From Roseiarcus sp036489975 (lineage in GTDB: Bacteria > Pseudomonadota > Alphaproteobacteria > Rhizobiales > Beijerinckiaceae): DNA of 64,000 nt. Under the pieces are notes generated by a model, which was given only the letters and a program-made list of their open reading frames with translations, had not been told where the DNA came from and made no database searches. The DNA lies in NCBI GenBank assembly GCA_036489975.1, contig DASXES010000058.1, positions 1 to 64,000 of the forward strand, written 5' to 3'. Both the position numbers and the translations under genes were made by a program. Below are positions 43,018 through 52,196 of this stretch, piece after piece; the stretch's first letter is position 1; every line of letters starts with the position of its first letter.

Positions 43018-44256
43018 TCACTTGCCCCGCGCAGCCATCACGTCCGCCTCGATCTTCTTGGCTCCGTCAGCCGGCGAAATCGAGCCGCCAAGCGCGCTCT
43101 GGCAAACGTTGGAGACGGAATCCCAGCTACCGGGCCCGAAGAGGATGTGATCCGCAGCGTCGGTCGCAATCCACGGGATCATCGTGCGAACCTTTGGGTT
43201 ATCGATCTCATCCACGGCGCTCTTGAGGGCCGGGAACGACTGCAGACCCTTTGCGCGCCATTTGTAGACGTCCGGGCGGAAGATGTAGGCGACGAACTTG
43301 ACCGCGAGGTCCTTGTTCGGGCTTTTGGCGTTCACCGACCATGCTTCGCCTGCGCCGTCGCCGGTGTAGTGGACGCTGTCGGCTTTCAAGGCCGGGACCT
43401 TGTGGACGGAGTAGTTGTCCAGCCAGTCCTTGCTGCCGTCATGGGCGAAGATGCTCGGCGTCCACGATCCGCCAAAAAACATGGCCGCGCGCCCCTGATA
43501 GGCCAGCTGGTAGCTTTGAGCGTCGTCTATGCCATTGATTCCCGGGGGGAACACGCCCGCCTTGGCGAGGCGTTCGAGCAGTCCAAGCGCATCAATGACC
43601 GGCTTCGAATCCCAGCTGAGCCCAGGGGCGGTATGATCGTCTAGCGCATAGACGTCCCCGCCGTACTGGGCGACAAGGGGCAGAAAGAAGTCGGGGCAGG
43701 TGTTGCGCGCGAGATTGCCCCACGCGAGCGGGATATAACCCGCTGCCTTGAACTTGGGTGCGTCCGCGATCAACTCGTCCCAAGTGTCCGGCACGGTCAG
43801 GCCGACTTGCTTCATGATGCGATCGTTCGCGAAGACGCCGAAGTCCTGGGCCATGTCGGCGAGGCCGTATGGCTTGCCGTCGAAGGTGTACTGCCGAAGC
43901 GGTCCCTTGAAGAACTGGTCGAAGAATGCCGCGTCGAACTTGTCCTTGAAGTTGACCAGCAGACCCGCGCGGCCGAGTTCGCCCGTCTTGGTGCCGCCGT
44001 TGAACACGTCGGGCAGCGAACCTCCGGCGATCATCGCGGTCAGGGTCGGAAGGTACTGGCTGAAAGCGACGAAATTGCTCTCGACCTTGACTCCGGGATT
44101 CTCCGCCTCGAATCCGGCGACCGTCTTGTCCCAATAGGGGGTTCCGGCGACATAAGCGGGCTGCCAGCTCATCACGTGCAGCGTGGTCTCGGCCAACGCG
44201 GAGTGAAAAGTAGCGGCGGATAAGGCCGCGGCGGCGACGGCGACGAGTTTTTTCAT
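43018..44256 (-). CDS. Family 1 extracellular solute-binding protein
   Basis: 412 residues. Signal peptide 1-22 (ends SALA). SBP_bac_1 fold, the UgpB/MalE-like type (ETTLHVMSWQPAYVAGTPYWDKTVAGFEAENPGVKVE, AMFFGGSWTPSIFAHDGS, GAGEAWSVNAKSPNKDLAVKFVAYI). It binds a sugar or glycoside outside the membrane for the permeases downstream. Confidence 0.92.
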   Translation of the reverse strand: MKKLVAVAAAALSAATFHSALAETTLHVMSWQPAYVAGTPYWDKTVAGFEAENPGVKVESNFVAFSQYLPTLTAMIAGGSLPDVFNGGTKTGELGRAGLLVNFKDKFDAAFFDQFFKGPLRQYTFDGKPYGLADMAQDFGVFANDRIMKQVGLTVPDTWDELIADAPKFKAAGYIPLAWGNLARNTCPDFFLPLVAQYGGDVYALDDHTAPGLSWDSKPVIDALGLLERLAKAGVFPPGINGIDDAQSYQLAYQGRAAMFFGGSWTPSIFAHDGSKDWLDNYSVHKVPALKADSVHYTGDGAGEAWSVNAKSPNKDLAVKFVAYIFRPDVYKWRAKGLQSFPALKSAVDEIDNPKVRTMIPWIATDAADHILFGPGSWDSVSNVCQSALGGSISPADGAKKIEADVMAARGK

Positions 44257-44334
44257 GACATCTTCTCCCTGAATGTCGCTCCCAGGCCAGTTTTCCCGAC
44301 CCCGGGATTCTCGAATTGCGGAACGCTTTTCTTG

Positions 44335-45582
44335 TCAACCCCCTTCGGCGGCTGGTTCCGTTTCTTCCGCCCCTGAGGTTGAGTTTCCCGACGGGCCAGA
44401 CGCGGCGCTGTCGTCCAGCGACGACATCGCTTCGCTGGCGCGTAAGGAACCGTTGACCGCCCACATCGATTGCACCGCCCATTCCTGGTAGGGGTGGTCG
44501 CGAGCAACACTCTCGTTGAGTTCGATGCCGCCGAGGCCAGGAAGCGCGCTCACCCGGTAGCTGCCGCCGACAGGCATGGGGCAGTTCGTGATGAGCTCGC
44601 GGCGCCAGGCGGCGTCGAATGCCGAAAAGGATTCCTGAAGGACGACATTGGTTGTCGCGGCATAGAGCTGAAGGATCGCGGCGGTCGCGATCGGGCCAAA
44701 CGGACAATGGAACGACACCGGCAGGTAAGCCGTGTCGGCGAGCACCGAGATTTTCTTGGCTTCGAGCAGGCCCCCGACCTGGATGGGATCAGGCTGGATG
44801 ATGTGCGGACGTCCCTGCGCGAGGAGCTGTGGAATCTGGTAGCGCGAGTAGCAGCGCTCCCCGACGGCGATTTGGAGTCCCGGCGGCCGGGCTACCTGGC
44901 CGAGCGCGATGAAGTTTTCCGGGTCGACCGGCTCCTCGAACCAGTCCGCGCCAGCTTCGGCGAGCTGATAAGCGAGCTGGCTCGCCGTGCCGACGCTGAA
45001 GCGTCCGTGGCCGTCGACGAATACCTGAACGTCGGGGCCAACCGCCGCGCGCACGGCCGCGACATCCTCGATTCCGCGTCGAAGCTCGATGCGACCGGGA
45101 TCGCGACCCAAACCCCAGAACGGATCAAATTTCAGACCGCGGTAGCCCGCGCTGACCACGGTTCGGGCGGCCGCGGCGATGTCACCCGCGCCGGTCTTCG
45201 GGTCATACCAGCCATTGGCGTAGGCCGGAATTTCCGAGTGCACGCGCCCGCCGAGCAAGTTGTAGACGGGCTGCCCCAGGGCTTTGCCGCAGATGTCCCA
45301 CAGAGCGAACTCAATCGCGGCTATCGCGCTATTAAGGACCGGCCCGCCACGCGCATACTCGTTGCGATACATCGCCTGAACGAGGCGTTCGACCTCAAAA
45401 GGCGAAGCGCCGAGCACATAACGGGTGCTCATGTGCTCGATCGCGGAGGCGACGGTGCGCGCCTGCCACTGCATGGTGCCCTCGCCGAGACCGGATAGCC
45501 CTGTATCCGTGTACGCCCGGGTCAGAACGAGATTGTTCCATTCATGGCCCACCAGGAACACTTCAACGCGGGTCACTTTCAC
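44335..45582 (-). CDS. Enolase-superfamily (mandelate racemase/muconate lactonizing group) dehydratase-like enzyme
   Basis: 415 residues from GTG 45582, which follows GGAGGTAG. N-terminal capping domain (TDTGLSGLGEGTMQWQARTV) and a TIM barrel with a lysine in GLKFDPFW, metal ligands in VFVDGHGRF, FEEPVDPEN and GERCYSRYQ, and SFHCPFGPIATAA. The Asp/Glu/Glu ligands and family length suit a sugar-acid dehydratase of the galactonate-dehydratase type; the substrate is unproven. A Ser/Gly/Glu-rich tail of ~30 residues is unusual. First gene of the leftward operon and divergent from its likely regulator. Confidence 0.85.
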   Translation of the reverse strand: MKVTRVEVFLVGHEWNNLVLTRAYTDTGLSGLGEGTMQWQARTVASAIEHMSTRYVLGASPFEVERLVQAMYRNEYARGGPVLNSAIAAIEFALWDICGKALGQPVYNLLGGRVHSEIPAYANGWYDPKTGAGDIAAAARTVVSAGYRGLKFDPFWGLGRDPGRIELRRGIEDVAAVRAAVGPDVQVFVDGHGRFSVGTASQLAYQLAEAGADWFEEPVDPENFIALGQVARPPGLQIAVGERCYSRYQIPQLLAQGRPHIIQPDPIQVGGLLEAKKISVLADTAYLPVSFHCPFGPIATAAILQLYAATTNVVLQESFSAFDAAWRRELITNCPMPVGGSYRVSALPGLGGIELNESVARDHPYQEWAVQSMWAVNGSLRASEAMSSLDDSAASGPSGNSTSGAEETEPAAEGG

Positions 45583-45710
45583 GCGGCTACCTCCGAGCGG
45601 CGCCTCCATGCTGGTGGGTAGAAATACATAATCTCTTAATCATAGTCTATAGAATTTTTCTCCCACTTGACAGAATATCCCGGTTGTAGCTTGCTGCTCG
45701 ATGAAACCAG
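45583..45710. promoter_or_regulatory. Divergent promoter/operator region, dehydratase operon and GntR gene
   Basis: A short AT-rich gap in GC-rich surroundings. It has TTGACA at 45667-45672 facing right and, on the left-facing strand, TATGAT near 45636-45641 with a repeated GATTA (GATTAAGAGATTA). This is the expected binding place for the adjacent FCD regulator. Confidence 0.45.
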
Positions 45711-46445
45711 ATGGCCAAGAACTCCAGTCTTTCTCACCGTGTCACGAACGACCTTCGGCGGGATATCGTCGCCGGCGCCATTGCGCCGGGCGCGTGGCTC
45801 AAGACCGAAGAGCTTGCGGCGCGCTATGAGGTGAGCGCCAATCCCGTCCGGGAGGCCCTGTGGCGGCTTCAAGGCGAGGGATTCGTGGTCGCCAATCCCA
45901 ACCAGGGCGCGCGGGTGCGCACTGTCGACGACGACTTTATTCGCAACATCTTCGAGATTCGCGAGGCGATCGAGCCAATCTTCGTGCGCCGATTCTGTCA
46001 GCGCGCGACGCCGGGGAATCTCGACGGTCTGCGCGACGCGGCTGCCGCCTTTGCCGACGTCGCCGCGCGCCAGCCAAGCCATTTCGAGGCGCTCGAAGCC
46101 GCCAACCGAGATTTTCACGCCATCATTCTTCAGGGTGAATTCAACATTCCGGCGATTGAGACGATGGAGCGTTACGCCGGCATCATCAACGCCACCCGCG
46201 CCAAACTGCCGATCACGCTGTCACGCCTGCGCCAACGAGCCGCCCAGCATCGGGAAATCGTTGATGCGATCGCCGCCGGCGACGCCAATAGGGCCGCGCG
46301 GGTCGCGATCGAGCATGTCAGAGGCGCAGGGGATGACCTGCTCAATCTTATGCGGCAGGCGCGAATGGTCAGAGTTCGCGACGCGAGACCAACTGAGCTC
46401 TCGGCGCACGGAGCGGGCAGGGCGACGGCAGACTCTACTTCCTAA
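45711..46445 (+). CDS. GntR-family regulator, FCD subgroup
   Basis: 244 residues. N-terminal winged helix (LRRDIVAGAIAPGAWLKTEELAARYEVSANPVREALWRLQGEGFV) and an FCD ligand domain (EIREAIEPIFVRRF ... NRDFHAIIL ... QHREIVDAIAAGDANRAARVAIEHV) with the usual metal-binding Asp/His positions. FCD regulators usually repress sugar-acid catabolic genes until the ligand binds. Divergent from the dehydratase operon, which it probably controls. Confidence 0.9.
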   Translation: MAKNSSLSHRVTNDLRRDIVAGAIAPGAWLKTEELAARYEVSANPVREALWRLQGEGFVVANPNQGARVRTVDDDFIRNIFEIREAIEPIFVRRFCQRATPGNLDGLRDAAAAFADVAARQPSHFEALEAANRDFHAIILQGEFNIPAIETMERYAGIINATRAKLPITLSRLRQRAAQHREIVDAIAAGDANRAARVAIEHVRGAGDDLLNLMRQARMVRVRDARPTELSAHGAGRATADSTS

Positions 46446-46525
46446 CTCGCGAGCTTCACCCGGGCGCACGTCACAATTCCGAACTTGATCCTTTTGCCAC
46501 CGACTTCAGAGAGGAATTCATACCC

Positions 46526-47509
46526 ATGGCCCTCAGCGTGCTCTACATCGGCGGCACGGGGCAGATTTCCTGGCCCTGCCTCGAGCTCTCCATCGCCGCC
46601 GGTCACGATGTAACGATCCTGAACCGCAGCAAGACCTCCGTCCCATTGCCCAAAGGGGTCAAGACGCTGGTGGGCGACATGAACGACAGCGTCTATGGCC
46701 AGCTTGGCGATAGACGTTTCGATGTCGTCGCCCAGTTCCGCGTCTACACCCCCGACCAGATGAAGCGCGACATCGCGACCTTCACCGGCAAGACCGGGCA
46801 GTATGTATTCATCTCGTCAGCCTCGGTCTATGAGAAGCCGGTCCGTCACTACATGATGACGGAGCGGACGAAGCTCGAGAACAGGTACTGGCAGTATAGC
46901 CGCGACAAGATCGCCTGCGAGGCGTTGCTGCGCGACCAGGACAAGCTCGCCTACACGATTGTGCGCCCGAGCCATACGGTGCGCACCCACATGCCGATCC
47001 AGGTCGGCGATCCCGACGCCGCGATCCGCAGGATGATCGCGGGAAAACCGGTGATCCTCGCCGGCGACGGCTCGTCGCTGTGGACGCTCACCCGTTCCGC
47101 CGATGTCGCGACGCCGCTCGTGCGCCTGTTCGGAAATTCGGCGGCGCTCAATGACGACTTCCACATTACTACCGATCGCGGCTTCACCTGGAGGCAGATC
47201 CACGAGGCGATCGCCCGCGGCTTCGGTGTTGGAGCCATTCACGCGCCGGTTCCAACCGAGACGCTCGTTCGGTTCAACAAGGAGTGGGAAGGCCCGCTGC
47301 TCGGGGACAAGAGCTGGTCGGCTCTGTTCGACAACTCCAAGGTGAAGCGCGTCGCCGGTGCATTTGAAGCCTCGCAGGACATCGACGAGATTCTTCGCGA
47401 CTCGGTCATCCACGCGAAAGAGCGGCTGAAGGCGCCAGCTCCGCCCGAATCCGACGAGGACCGGCTGATCGACAGAGTCATTACGGCGCAAAAGGGCCTT
47501 CATCCCTAA
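46526..47509 (+). CDS. NAD-dependent epimerase/dehydratase-family protein
   Basis: 327 residues. An extended short-chain-dehydrogenase-like Rossmann fold with the N-terminal nucleotide motif YIGGTGQIS (a variant of GxxGxxG) and VVAQFRVYTPDQ and FISSASVY strands. The catalytic YxxxK equivalent is YSRDK (~123-127). A sugar or sugar-nucleotide oxidoreductase role is plausible; the neighbours suggest sugar-acid metabolism. GAGAGGAATT precedes the ATG. Confidence 0.8.
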   Translation: MALSVLYIGGTGQISWPCLELSIAAGHDVTILNRSKTSVPLPKGVKTLVGDMNDSVYGQLGDRRFDVVAQFRVYTPDQMKRDIATFTGKTGQYVFISSASVYEKPVRHYMMTERTKLENRYWQYSRDKIACEALLRDQDKLAYTIVRPSHTVRTHMPIQVGDPDAAIRRMIAGKPVILAGDGSSLWTLTRSADVATPLVRLFGNSAALNDDFHITTDRGFTWRQIHEAIARGFGVGAIHAPVPTETLVRFNKEWEGPLLGDKSWSALFDNSKVKRVAGAFEASQDIDEILRDSVIHAKERLKAPAPPESDEDRLIDRVITAQKGLHP

Positions 47510-47740
47510 GCCCGCAGCTCGACGACCGCCCGGCTGGCCGAACTGCCGCCGGCCGCCGGATCAAAGTCCTTCGACGGATGCCGGGTGTTGGTGGGATTGT
47601 AGAAGGGCACATTGTCTGGCCACCGCCAACACTGCTTTGCATTCGGCCGTGCCGCGAACGTGATTTCGCACGTCTGGTCTGACCAGCCAATTCAATCTAA
47701 GCTCAATGGCCCGCGCGAACGGCGAGAAGGATCCACAAGC

Positions 47741-48376
47741 ATGTCCGACATTGTCCTCTGGGGCTTCGACGGTTCCACCTATGTGCGCACGGTGAAGATG
47801 GTCCTCGCCGAAAAGGGCGTCACAGAGTACAAGCAAGTCCCGCTCAACGTGCTCAAGGGCGATCCGAAAACGCCGGAGCATCGCGAGCGTCATCCCTTCG
47901 GCAAGGTCCCGGTCCTCGACCATGACGGCGCGCGCATTCTGGAGACAACCGCAATTGCGCGCTATCTCAACGGTGTGCTGCCCGGCAAGTCGCTGATCCC
48001 GTCAACGCCCAAGGATCGCGCTCGGATGGATATGGTCATCGGCCTCATCGACTCATACGGCTATGGCGCCCTGATCGGCGGCGTCGCCGCCTATCATCTG
48101 TTTCCGGATTTCGTCGGCGGGAAGAACGACGCAATGCGAGAGAGTGGCCTTGAGAATGGCCGCAAAATGATCGAATTCGCGATGAAGACAAAGGGCGCTT
48201 CTCCCTTCATCGCAGGTGACTTGAGTCTCGCCGATCTCTATCTCGCGCCGATTGCTTTTTACGTTTCACTCACGCCGGACAAAGACGCGCTGTTCAAGGT
48301 TCCGGGCTTTGCGGACTGGTGGACGAAGATGCAAGCCTTGCCAAGCTACAAGGCCACACAACCGGATCTTGGCTAG
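47741..48376 (+). CDS. Glutathione S-transferase family protein
   Basis: 211 residues. Thioredoxin-like N-terminal domain (LWGFDGSTYVRTVKMVLAEKGV; VPLNVLKGDPKTPEHRERHPFGKVPVLDHDGARILETTAIARYL) with the cis-Pro and the ES/ET glutathione site, then an all-helical C-terminal domain. Conjugates or transfers glutathione in the cytoplasm. The start at ATG 47741 follows GGCGAGAAGG. Confidence 0.9.
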   Translation: MSDIVLWGFDGSTYVRTVKMVLAEKGVTEYKQVPLNVLKGDPKTPEHRERHPFGKVPVLDHDGARILETTAIARYLNGVLPGKSLIPSTPKDRARMDMVIGLIDSYGYGALIGGVAAYHLFPDFVGGKNDAMRESGLENGRKMIEFAMKTKGASPFIAGDLSLADLYLAPIAFYVSLTPDKDALFKVPGFADWWTKMQALPSYKATQPDLG

Positions 48377-48426
48377 CGACGCGTCGGCGGACGCGATCAG
48401 GCGTCTTCGTCCCCGCGAAGGATTGC

Positions 48427-49854
48427 TTATCTTTCGGCCTGATCCGCGATCCGGCCGAGGCTCTCGTCGCGGCCGAGCACCGTGAGCACGTCGAAGATTC
48501 CGGGCGAGGTCGAACGGCCCGTCAGCGCCGCGCGCAGCGGCTGGGCGACGATTCCGAGCTTCGCGCCCTGCTCCTCGGAATAGGCGCGCACCACCGCCTC
48601 CGTGCTGGCCGCCGTCCAGTCGCGAAGCGCATCAAAACGCGGCGCCAGGTTCTTGAGATGGAGGCGTCCGGAGCGGGCGAGAATCTCCTCCGCCTTCGCA
48701 TCCATCGCGAGGGGCCGAGCGGCGAACAGGAACGCCGCGCCGTCGATGAGTTCGACCAGCGTCTTGGCGCGTTCCTTCAAGCCGGGAATCGCCGCCCGAA
48801 GCTGAGCGCGCTTGCGCTCGTCGAGTTTGGCCACGACCTCCGGGCCCCCGGGCAGATAGGGAAGGGCGCCGATCAGCGCGTTGAACAGGTCGTCGTCGTT
48901 CGACGCGCGCATATAATGGCCGTTGATGTTCTCGAGCTTGGCGTAATCAAAGCGCGAGGGCGAGCGGCCGATCGCCCCGAGATCGAAGGCGGCGATGAGT
49001 TCCTCGGTCGAGAAGAATTCCTTGTCGCCGTGGCTCCAGCCGAGCCGCGCGAGGTAGTTGCGCAACGCCGCCGGCAGGTAGCCCATCGCGCGATAGGCGT
49101 CGACGCCGAGCGCGCCGTGACGCTTGGAGAGCTTTGCGCCGTCGGGCCCATGAATGAGCGGGATATGGGCCATGATGGGAACGTCCCAGCCGAGCGCCTG
49201 ATAGATCTGAGTCTGCCGCGCGGCGTTGGTCAGGTGATCGTCGCCGCGAATGATGTGCGTCACCCCCATGTCGTGATCGTCGACGACGACCGCGAGCATG
49301 TAGGTCGGGTTGCCGTCCGAGCGCAGGAGCACAAGATCGTCGAGATCCTTGTTGGCGAATACGACCTTGCCCTGCACCTTGTCGTCGATGATTGTCTCGC
49401 CCTCTTGTTGCGCGCGCAGCCGGATCACCGGCTTGACGCCCGCGGGCGCCTCCGCCGGATCGCGGTCGCGCCAGCGGCCGTCGTAGCGCATGGGCTTGCC
49501 CTCAAGGCGCGCCTTCTGGCGCATTTGCTCGAGCTCCTCCACGCTTGCGTAACAGCGATAGGCGCCGCCTGAACCAAGCAGCTGCTCGGCGACCTCCCGA
49601 TGGCGCTCGGCGCGCTGAAACTGGCTGATCGGCTCGCCCTCCCAGTCGAGCCCGAGCCATCTGAGGCCGTCGACAATCGCGTCGACCGCGGCCTCAGTCG
49701 AACGCTCGCGATCGGTGTCCTCGATGCGCAGCAGGAATTTTCCGTGCGTGTGCTTCGCATAGAGCCAGTTGAACAAAGCCGTGCGCGCGCCCCCGATGTG
49801 CAGGAAGCCGGTCGGCGAAGGCGCGAAGCGGGTGACGACCTCAGACATTTTCAT
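48427..49854 (-). CDS. gltX: Glutamyl-tRNA synthetase
   Basis: 475 residues. Class I synthetase with the HIGH-type motif PTGFLHIGGART near the N-terminus, EDTDRERS, the KMSKS-type loop KLSKRHGA (~240) and the anticodon-binding C-terminal domain. It charges tRNA-Glu (and, in alphaproteobacteria, often tRNA-Gln for transamidation). ATG 49854 (MKMSEVV) and ATG 49848 are equally possible; the frame upstream of these is not gene-like. It converges with the GST gene. Confidence 0.96.
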   Translation of the reverse strand: MKMSEVVTRFAPSPTGFLHIGGARTALFNWLYAKHTHGKFLLRIEDTDRERSTEAAVDAIVDGLRWLGLDWEGEPISQFQRAERHREVAEQLLGSGGAYRCYASVEELEQMRQKARLEGKPMRYDGRWRDRDPAEAPAGVKPVIRLRAQQEGETIIDDKVQGKVVFANKDLDDLVLLRSDGNPTYMLAVVVDDHDMGVTHIIRGDDHLTNAARQTQIYQALGWDVPIMAHIPLIHGPDGAKLSKRHGALGVDAYRAMGYLPAALRNYLARLGWSHGDKEFFSTEELIAAFDLGAIGRSPSRFDYAKLENINGHYMRASNDDDLFNALIGALPYLPGGPEVVAKLDERKRAQLRAAIPGLKERAKTLVELIDGAAFLFAARPLAMDAKAEEILARSGRLHLKNLAPRFDALRDWTAASTEAVVRAYSEEQGAKLGIVAQPLRAALTGRSTSPGIFDVLTVLGRDESLGRIADQAER

Positions 49855-50001
49855 GGGGCTCGAAAGGGGAATTACGATCGAGCGCGTCGCTCTAGCAGAA
49901 TGAAGCGCCCCGGCAAAGGCGCGGGCCGCCCGTCCCGCCTGCGCGTTCCCACGCGGCGATCGCGGTGCTAACCTCGCGCCACGGACAACAGCGGCGGACT
50001 C

Positions 50002-50682
50002 ATGGACTTCGTCTTCATGTTGACGCGCAACGACGCGACGGTCGAGAACGCGCTCGAGCTCATCGAGATCGCGCGGCCGCTTGGGTTGAGGCACATCGGC
50101 TTCAAGGACATGGGCGCCGACTCAAGCTTGCTGCACCGCCTCACCGCGGCCATTCGCGAAGCCGGCGCGAGCCCGTGGATGGAGATCGTGGCGACGACGC
50201 GTGAAAGCGAATTGCGCGGCGTGGAGCTTGGCCGCGACCTCGGCGTCGACATGCTGATGGGCGGCGTTCACGTCGAGGAGGCGCTCAAGCTGCTCGGCGG
50301 CTCGGCGACGCGCTATCTGCCGTTCGCCGGCGCGCCAAGTGGCCATCCGACGCGGCTCGGCGGCTCGGCCGCCGAAGTCGAGGCGCAATGCCGAAGTTTC
50401 GCGAGACAAGGCTGCGCGGGCGTCGACATTCTCGCCTATCGCGCGACCGAGGCGGAGCCGCTCGACCTCGTCGCCGCCTGCCGGCGCGGGTTTCTCAATG
50501 CTGGCGCGGTCGTGGTCGCGGGAAGCATCAATTCCGCGGAGCGCGTCGCCGCCGTTCGCGCCGCCGGCGCCGACGCCTTCACCATTGGCGCCGCGGCGAT
50601 CGAGGGCTCCTACGCGCCCGGCTCCGGACCGTTGTCAGCGCAGCTCAAGGCGGTGCTCGCCGATTGCGGCGCGGCGGTGTGA
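50002..50682 (+). CDS. TIM-barrel protein of unknown function (HisA/HisF-like fold)
   Basis: 226 residues. Alternating strands and helices, with phosphate-binding-like C-terminal loops (GAVVVAGSINSAERVAAVRAAGADAFTIGAAAIEG) as in HisA/TrpF/ThiE-type barrels. The N-terminal part MDFVFMLTRNDATVENALELIEIARPLGLRHIGFKDMG is distinctive, but I cannot tie it to a characterised enzyme. It stands alone between gltX and a dioxygenase gene and converges with the latter. Confidence 0.65.
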   Translation: MDFVFMLTRNDATVENALELIEIARPLGLRHIGFKDMGADSSLLHRLTAAIREAGASPWMEIVATTRESELRGVELGRDLGVDMLMGGVHVEEALKLLGGSATRYLPFAGAPSGHPTRLGGSAAEVEAQCRSFARQGCAGVDILAYRATEAEPLDLVAACRRGFLNAGAVVVAGSINSAERVAAVRAAGADAFTIGAAAIEGSYAPGSGPLSAQLKAVLADCGAAV

Positions 50683-50694
50683 GCGAGGCGGCGC

Positions 50695-51888
50695 TCACGT
50701 CAGCTTTCGCCAGGCCTGCGCCTCAACCTCGTCGACGAACACGTCCGGTTGCCAGTTCTCCTTGAGCGCCTGGCGCATCAGGTCCTGCTGGCTCTTCGGC
50801 GCCATGCCGCCTTTCGGCGGATCGCGATCGAGATTGGTTGGGAAGGAATAGCCCTCGGCGCACGCCGCGATCGCGTTGTCGGCATCGGCTGTGGTGATGG
50901 CGTTCCCGGCCAGGAGATCTCTAAGCGCCGGATAGAGTCTCAGGATCATCTTGAGCCGGTCGATGCTCTCCATGGCGCGGCCGAAGGCGGACGACACCTG
51001 CAGGAGGTTGGCGATCCGCCGCACGTCCTTCGAGCGATTCGTTCCCGCTGCGTGGAACAGGGCGGGATTGAAAAACACCGCGTCGCCCTTCATGAGCGGC
51101 AACTGGACATGATGCTTGTCGAAATAGTCGCGAAACTCAGGCCGCGCGGTCGCCATGTAGCCGGGTAGGTAGCTCTGCGAGAACGGCAGGTAGAGCGTCG
51201 GCCCCGTCGCGAGCGGCATATCGCAATGGGCGACCGCGCCTTGTAGCGTGAGCACAGGCGAGAGGCGGTGCACGTGGACGGGAAAGCGCTCGATCGCCTG
51301 CGCCGACTGGAAGCCGAGATGATAGTCGCGATGCGCGACCTGCGCCGCGCCGCCCGGATTGACGACGTTGAGCTGCGACGTGATTTGATAAGCGGGCCCT
51401 AGCCACGCTTCGCTCACGAGCGCGATGACCGGGTTGCCATAATAGGCCGCGAAGACCTCGGGGTCGCGGAGGCACAGCTTCTCGAGCGCGTTCCACACCC
51501 GGTCATTGGCGCCGGGCTTGGCGAAATGATCGCCTCCGCCGACATTGTTCAGGCGCTCCTCTTCGATGATCGCCCAGTAGTGCGCGTTGGACTTGTCGAT
51601 CGTGGCCAGGTCGGCGAAGGCGCCGCGAATGACGATGATGCCGGGCCCCCCGGTCAGCGCCTCGACCCACTCCGCCATCAATTCCTTGCGGGTTTCGGGT
51701 GAAGCGCCGGCGCTGCGTGTCTCGAGGCCGTCGTAGACCGGCACGTTCGACGCCACGTCGGCGGCGAACGGATAGTCGGCGCGGTTGGCGGTCCGCTCCA
51801 CGACCTCCTTGAACGCGTCGAGATCGCACGAGTCGGCCGTGAGCCAGACCCGGTTGGCTCTCAAGCGCTTGGCGTTGTCGTCCTTCAT
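50695..51888 (-). CDS. Phytanoyl-CoA dioxygenase (PhyH) family oxygenase
   Basis: 397 residues from ATG 51888, preceded by GGGGGACGAG. Fe(II)/2-oxoglutarate double-stranded beta-helix with the HxD pair in VAHRDYHLG, the distal His in ALFHAAGTNRS and the 2-oxoglutarate-binding Arg shortly after. The N-terminus (VWLTADSCDLDAFKEVVE) and GPGIIVIRGAF resemble large PhyH members of unknown substrate. Confidence 0.85.
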   Translation of the reverse strand: MKDDNAKRLRANRVWLTADSCDLDAFKEVVERTANRADYPFAADVASNVPVYDGLETRSAGASPETRKELMAEWVEALTGGPGIIVIRGAFADLATIDKSNAHYWAIIEEERLNNVGGGDHFAKPGANDRVWNALEKLCLRDPEVFAAYYGNPVIALVSEAWLGPAYQITSQLNVVNPGGAAQVAHRDYHLGFQSAQAIERFPVHVHRLSPVLTLQGAVAHCDMPLATGPTLYLPFSQSYLPGYMATARPEFRDYFDKHHVQLPLMKGDAVFFNPALFHAAGTNRSKDVRRIANLLQVSSAFGRAMESIDRLKMILRLYPALRDLLAGNAITTADADNAIAACAEGYSFPTNLDRDPPKGGMAPKSQQDLMRQALKENWQPDVFVDEVEAQAWRKLT

Positions 51889-52196
51889 GGGCTCGTCCCC
51901 CGTGCAATCGTGCGCTGGGCCCAGTATAAGGGCGGAAGCCAGCAAGGCTATTGCGCCTATCCATCAATGGCCCATCAAGTCGCCGCCCGTGGCTCATCCG
52001 TTGCTCATCAAGAATCGCTCTCCGGGCGGGCTTGAGCGAGCCAGCGCCGACATGCGCGCGGCCTGACGCGTCGTGATGCAGGCGCATCGGGTGTTGCCGC
52101 AAAGGGCCCTCCGCCACCCTCGCAGGTCAGATCATCACGCCTTTCAATCTGCCGGGGGCATGGCGTGAGGGCGTCGCAGGAGCGAACGAGGGCCGC
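51889..52196. other. Intergenic stretch, nothing recognised
   Basis: About 310 bp between the dioxygenase start and the end of the DHFR-like gene. Promoter of the dioxygenase presumed; no specific element identified. Confidence 0.4.
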
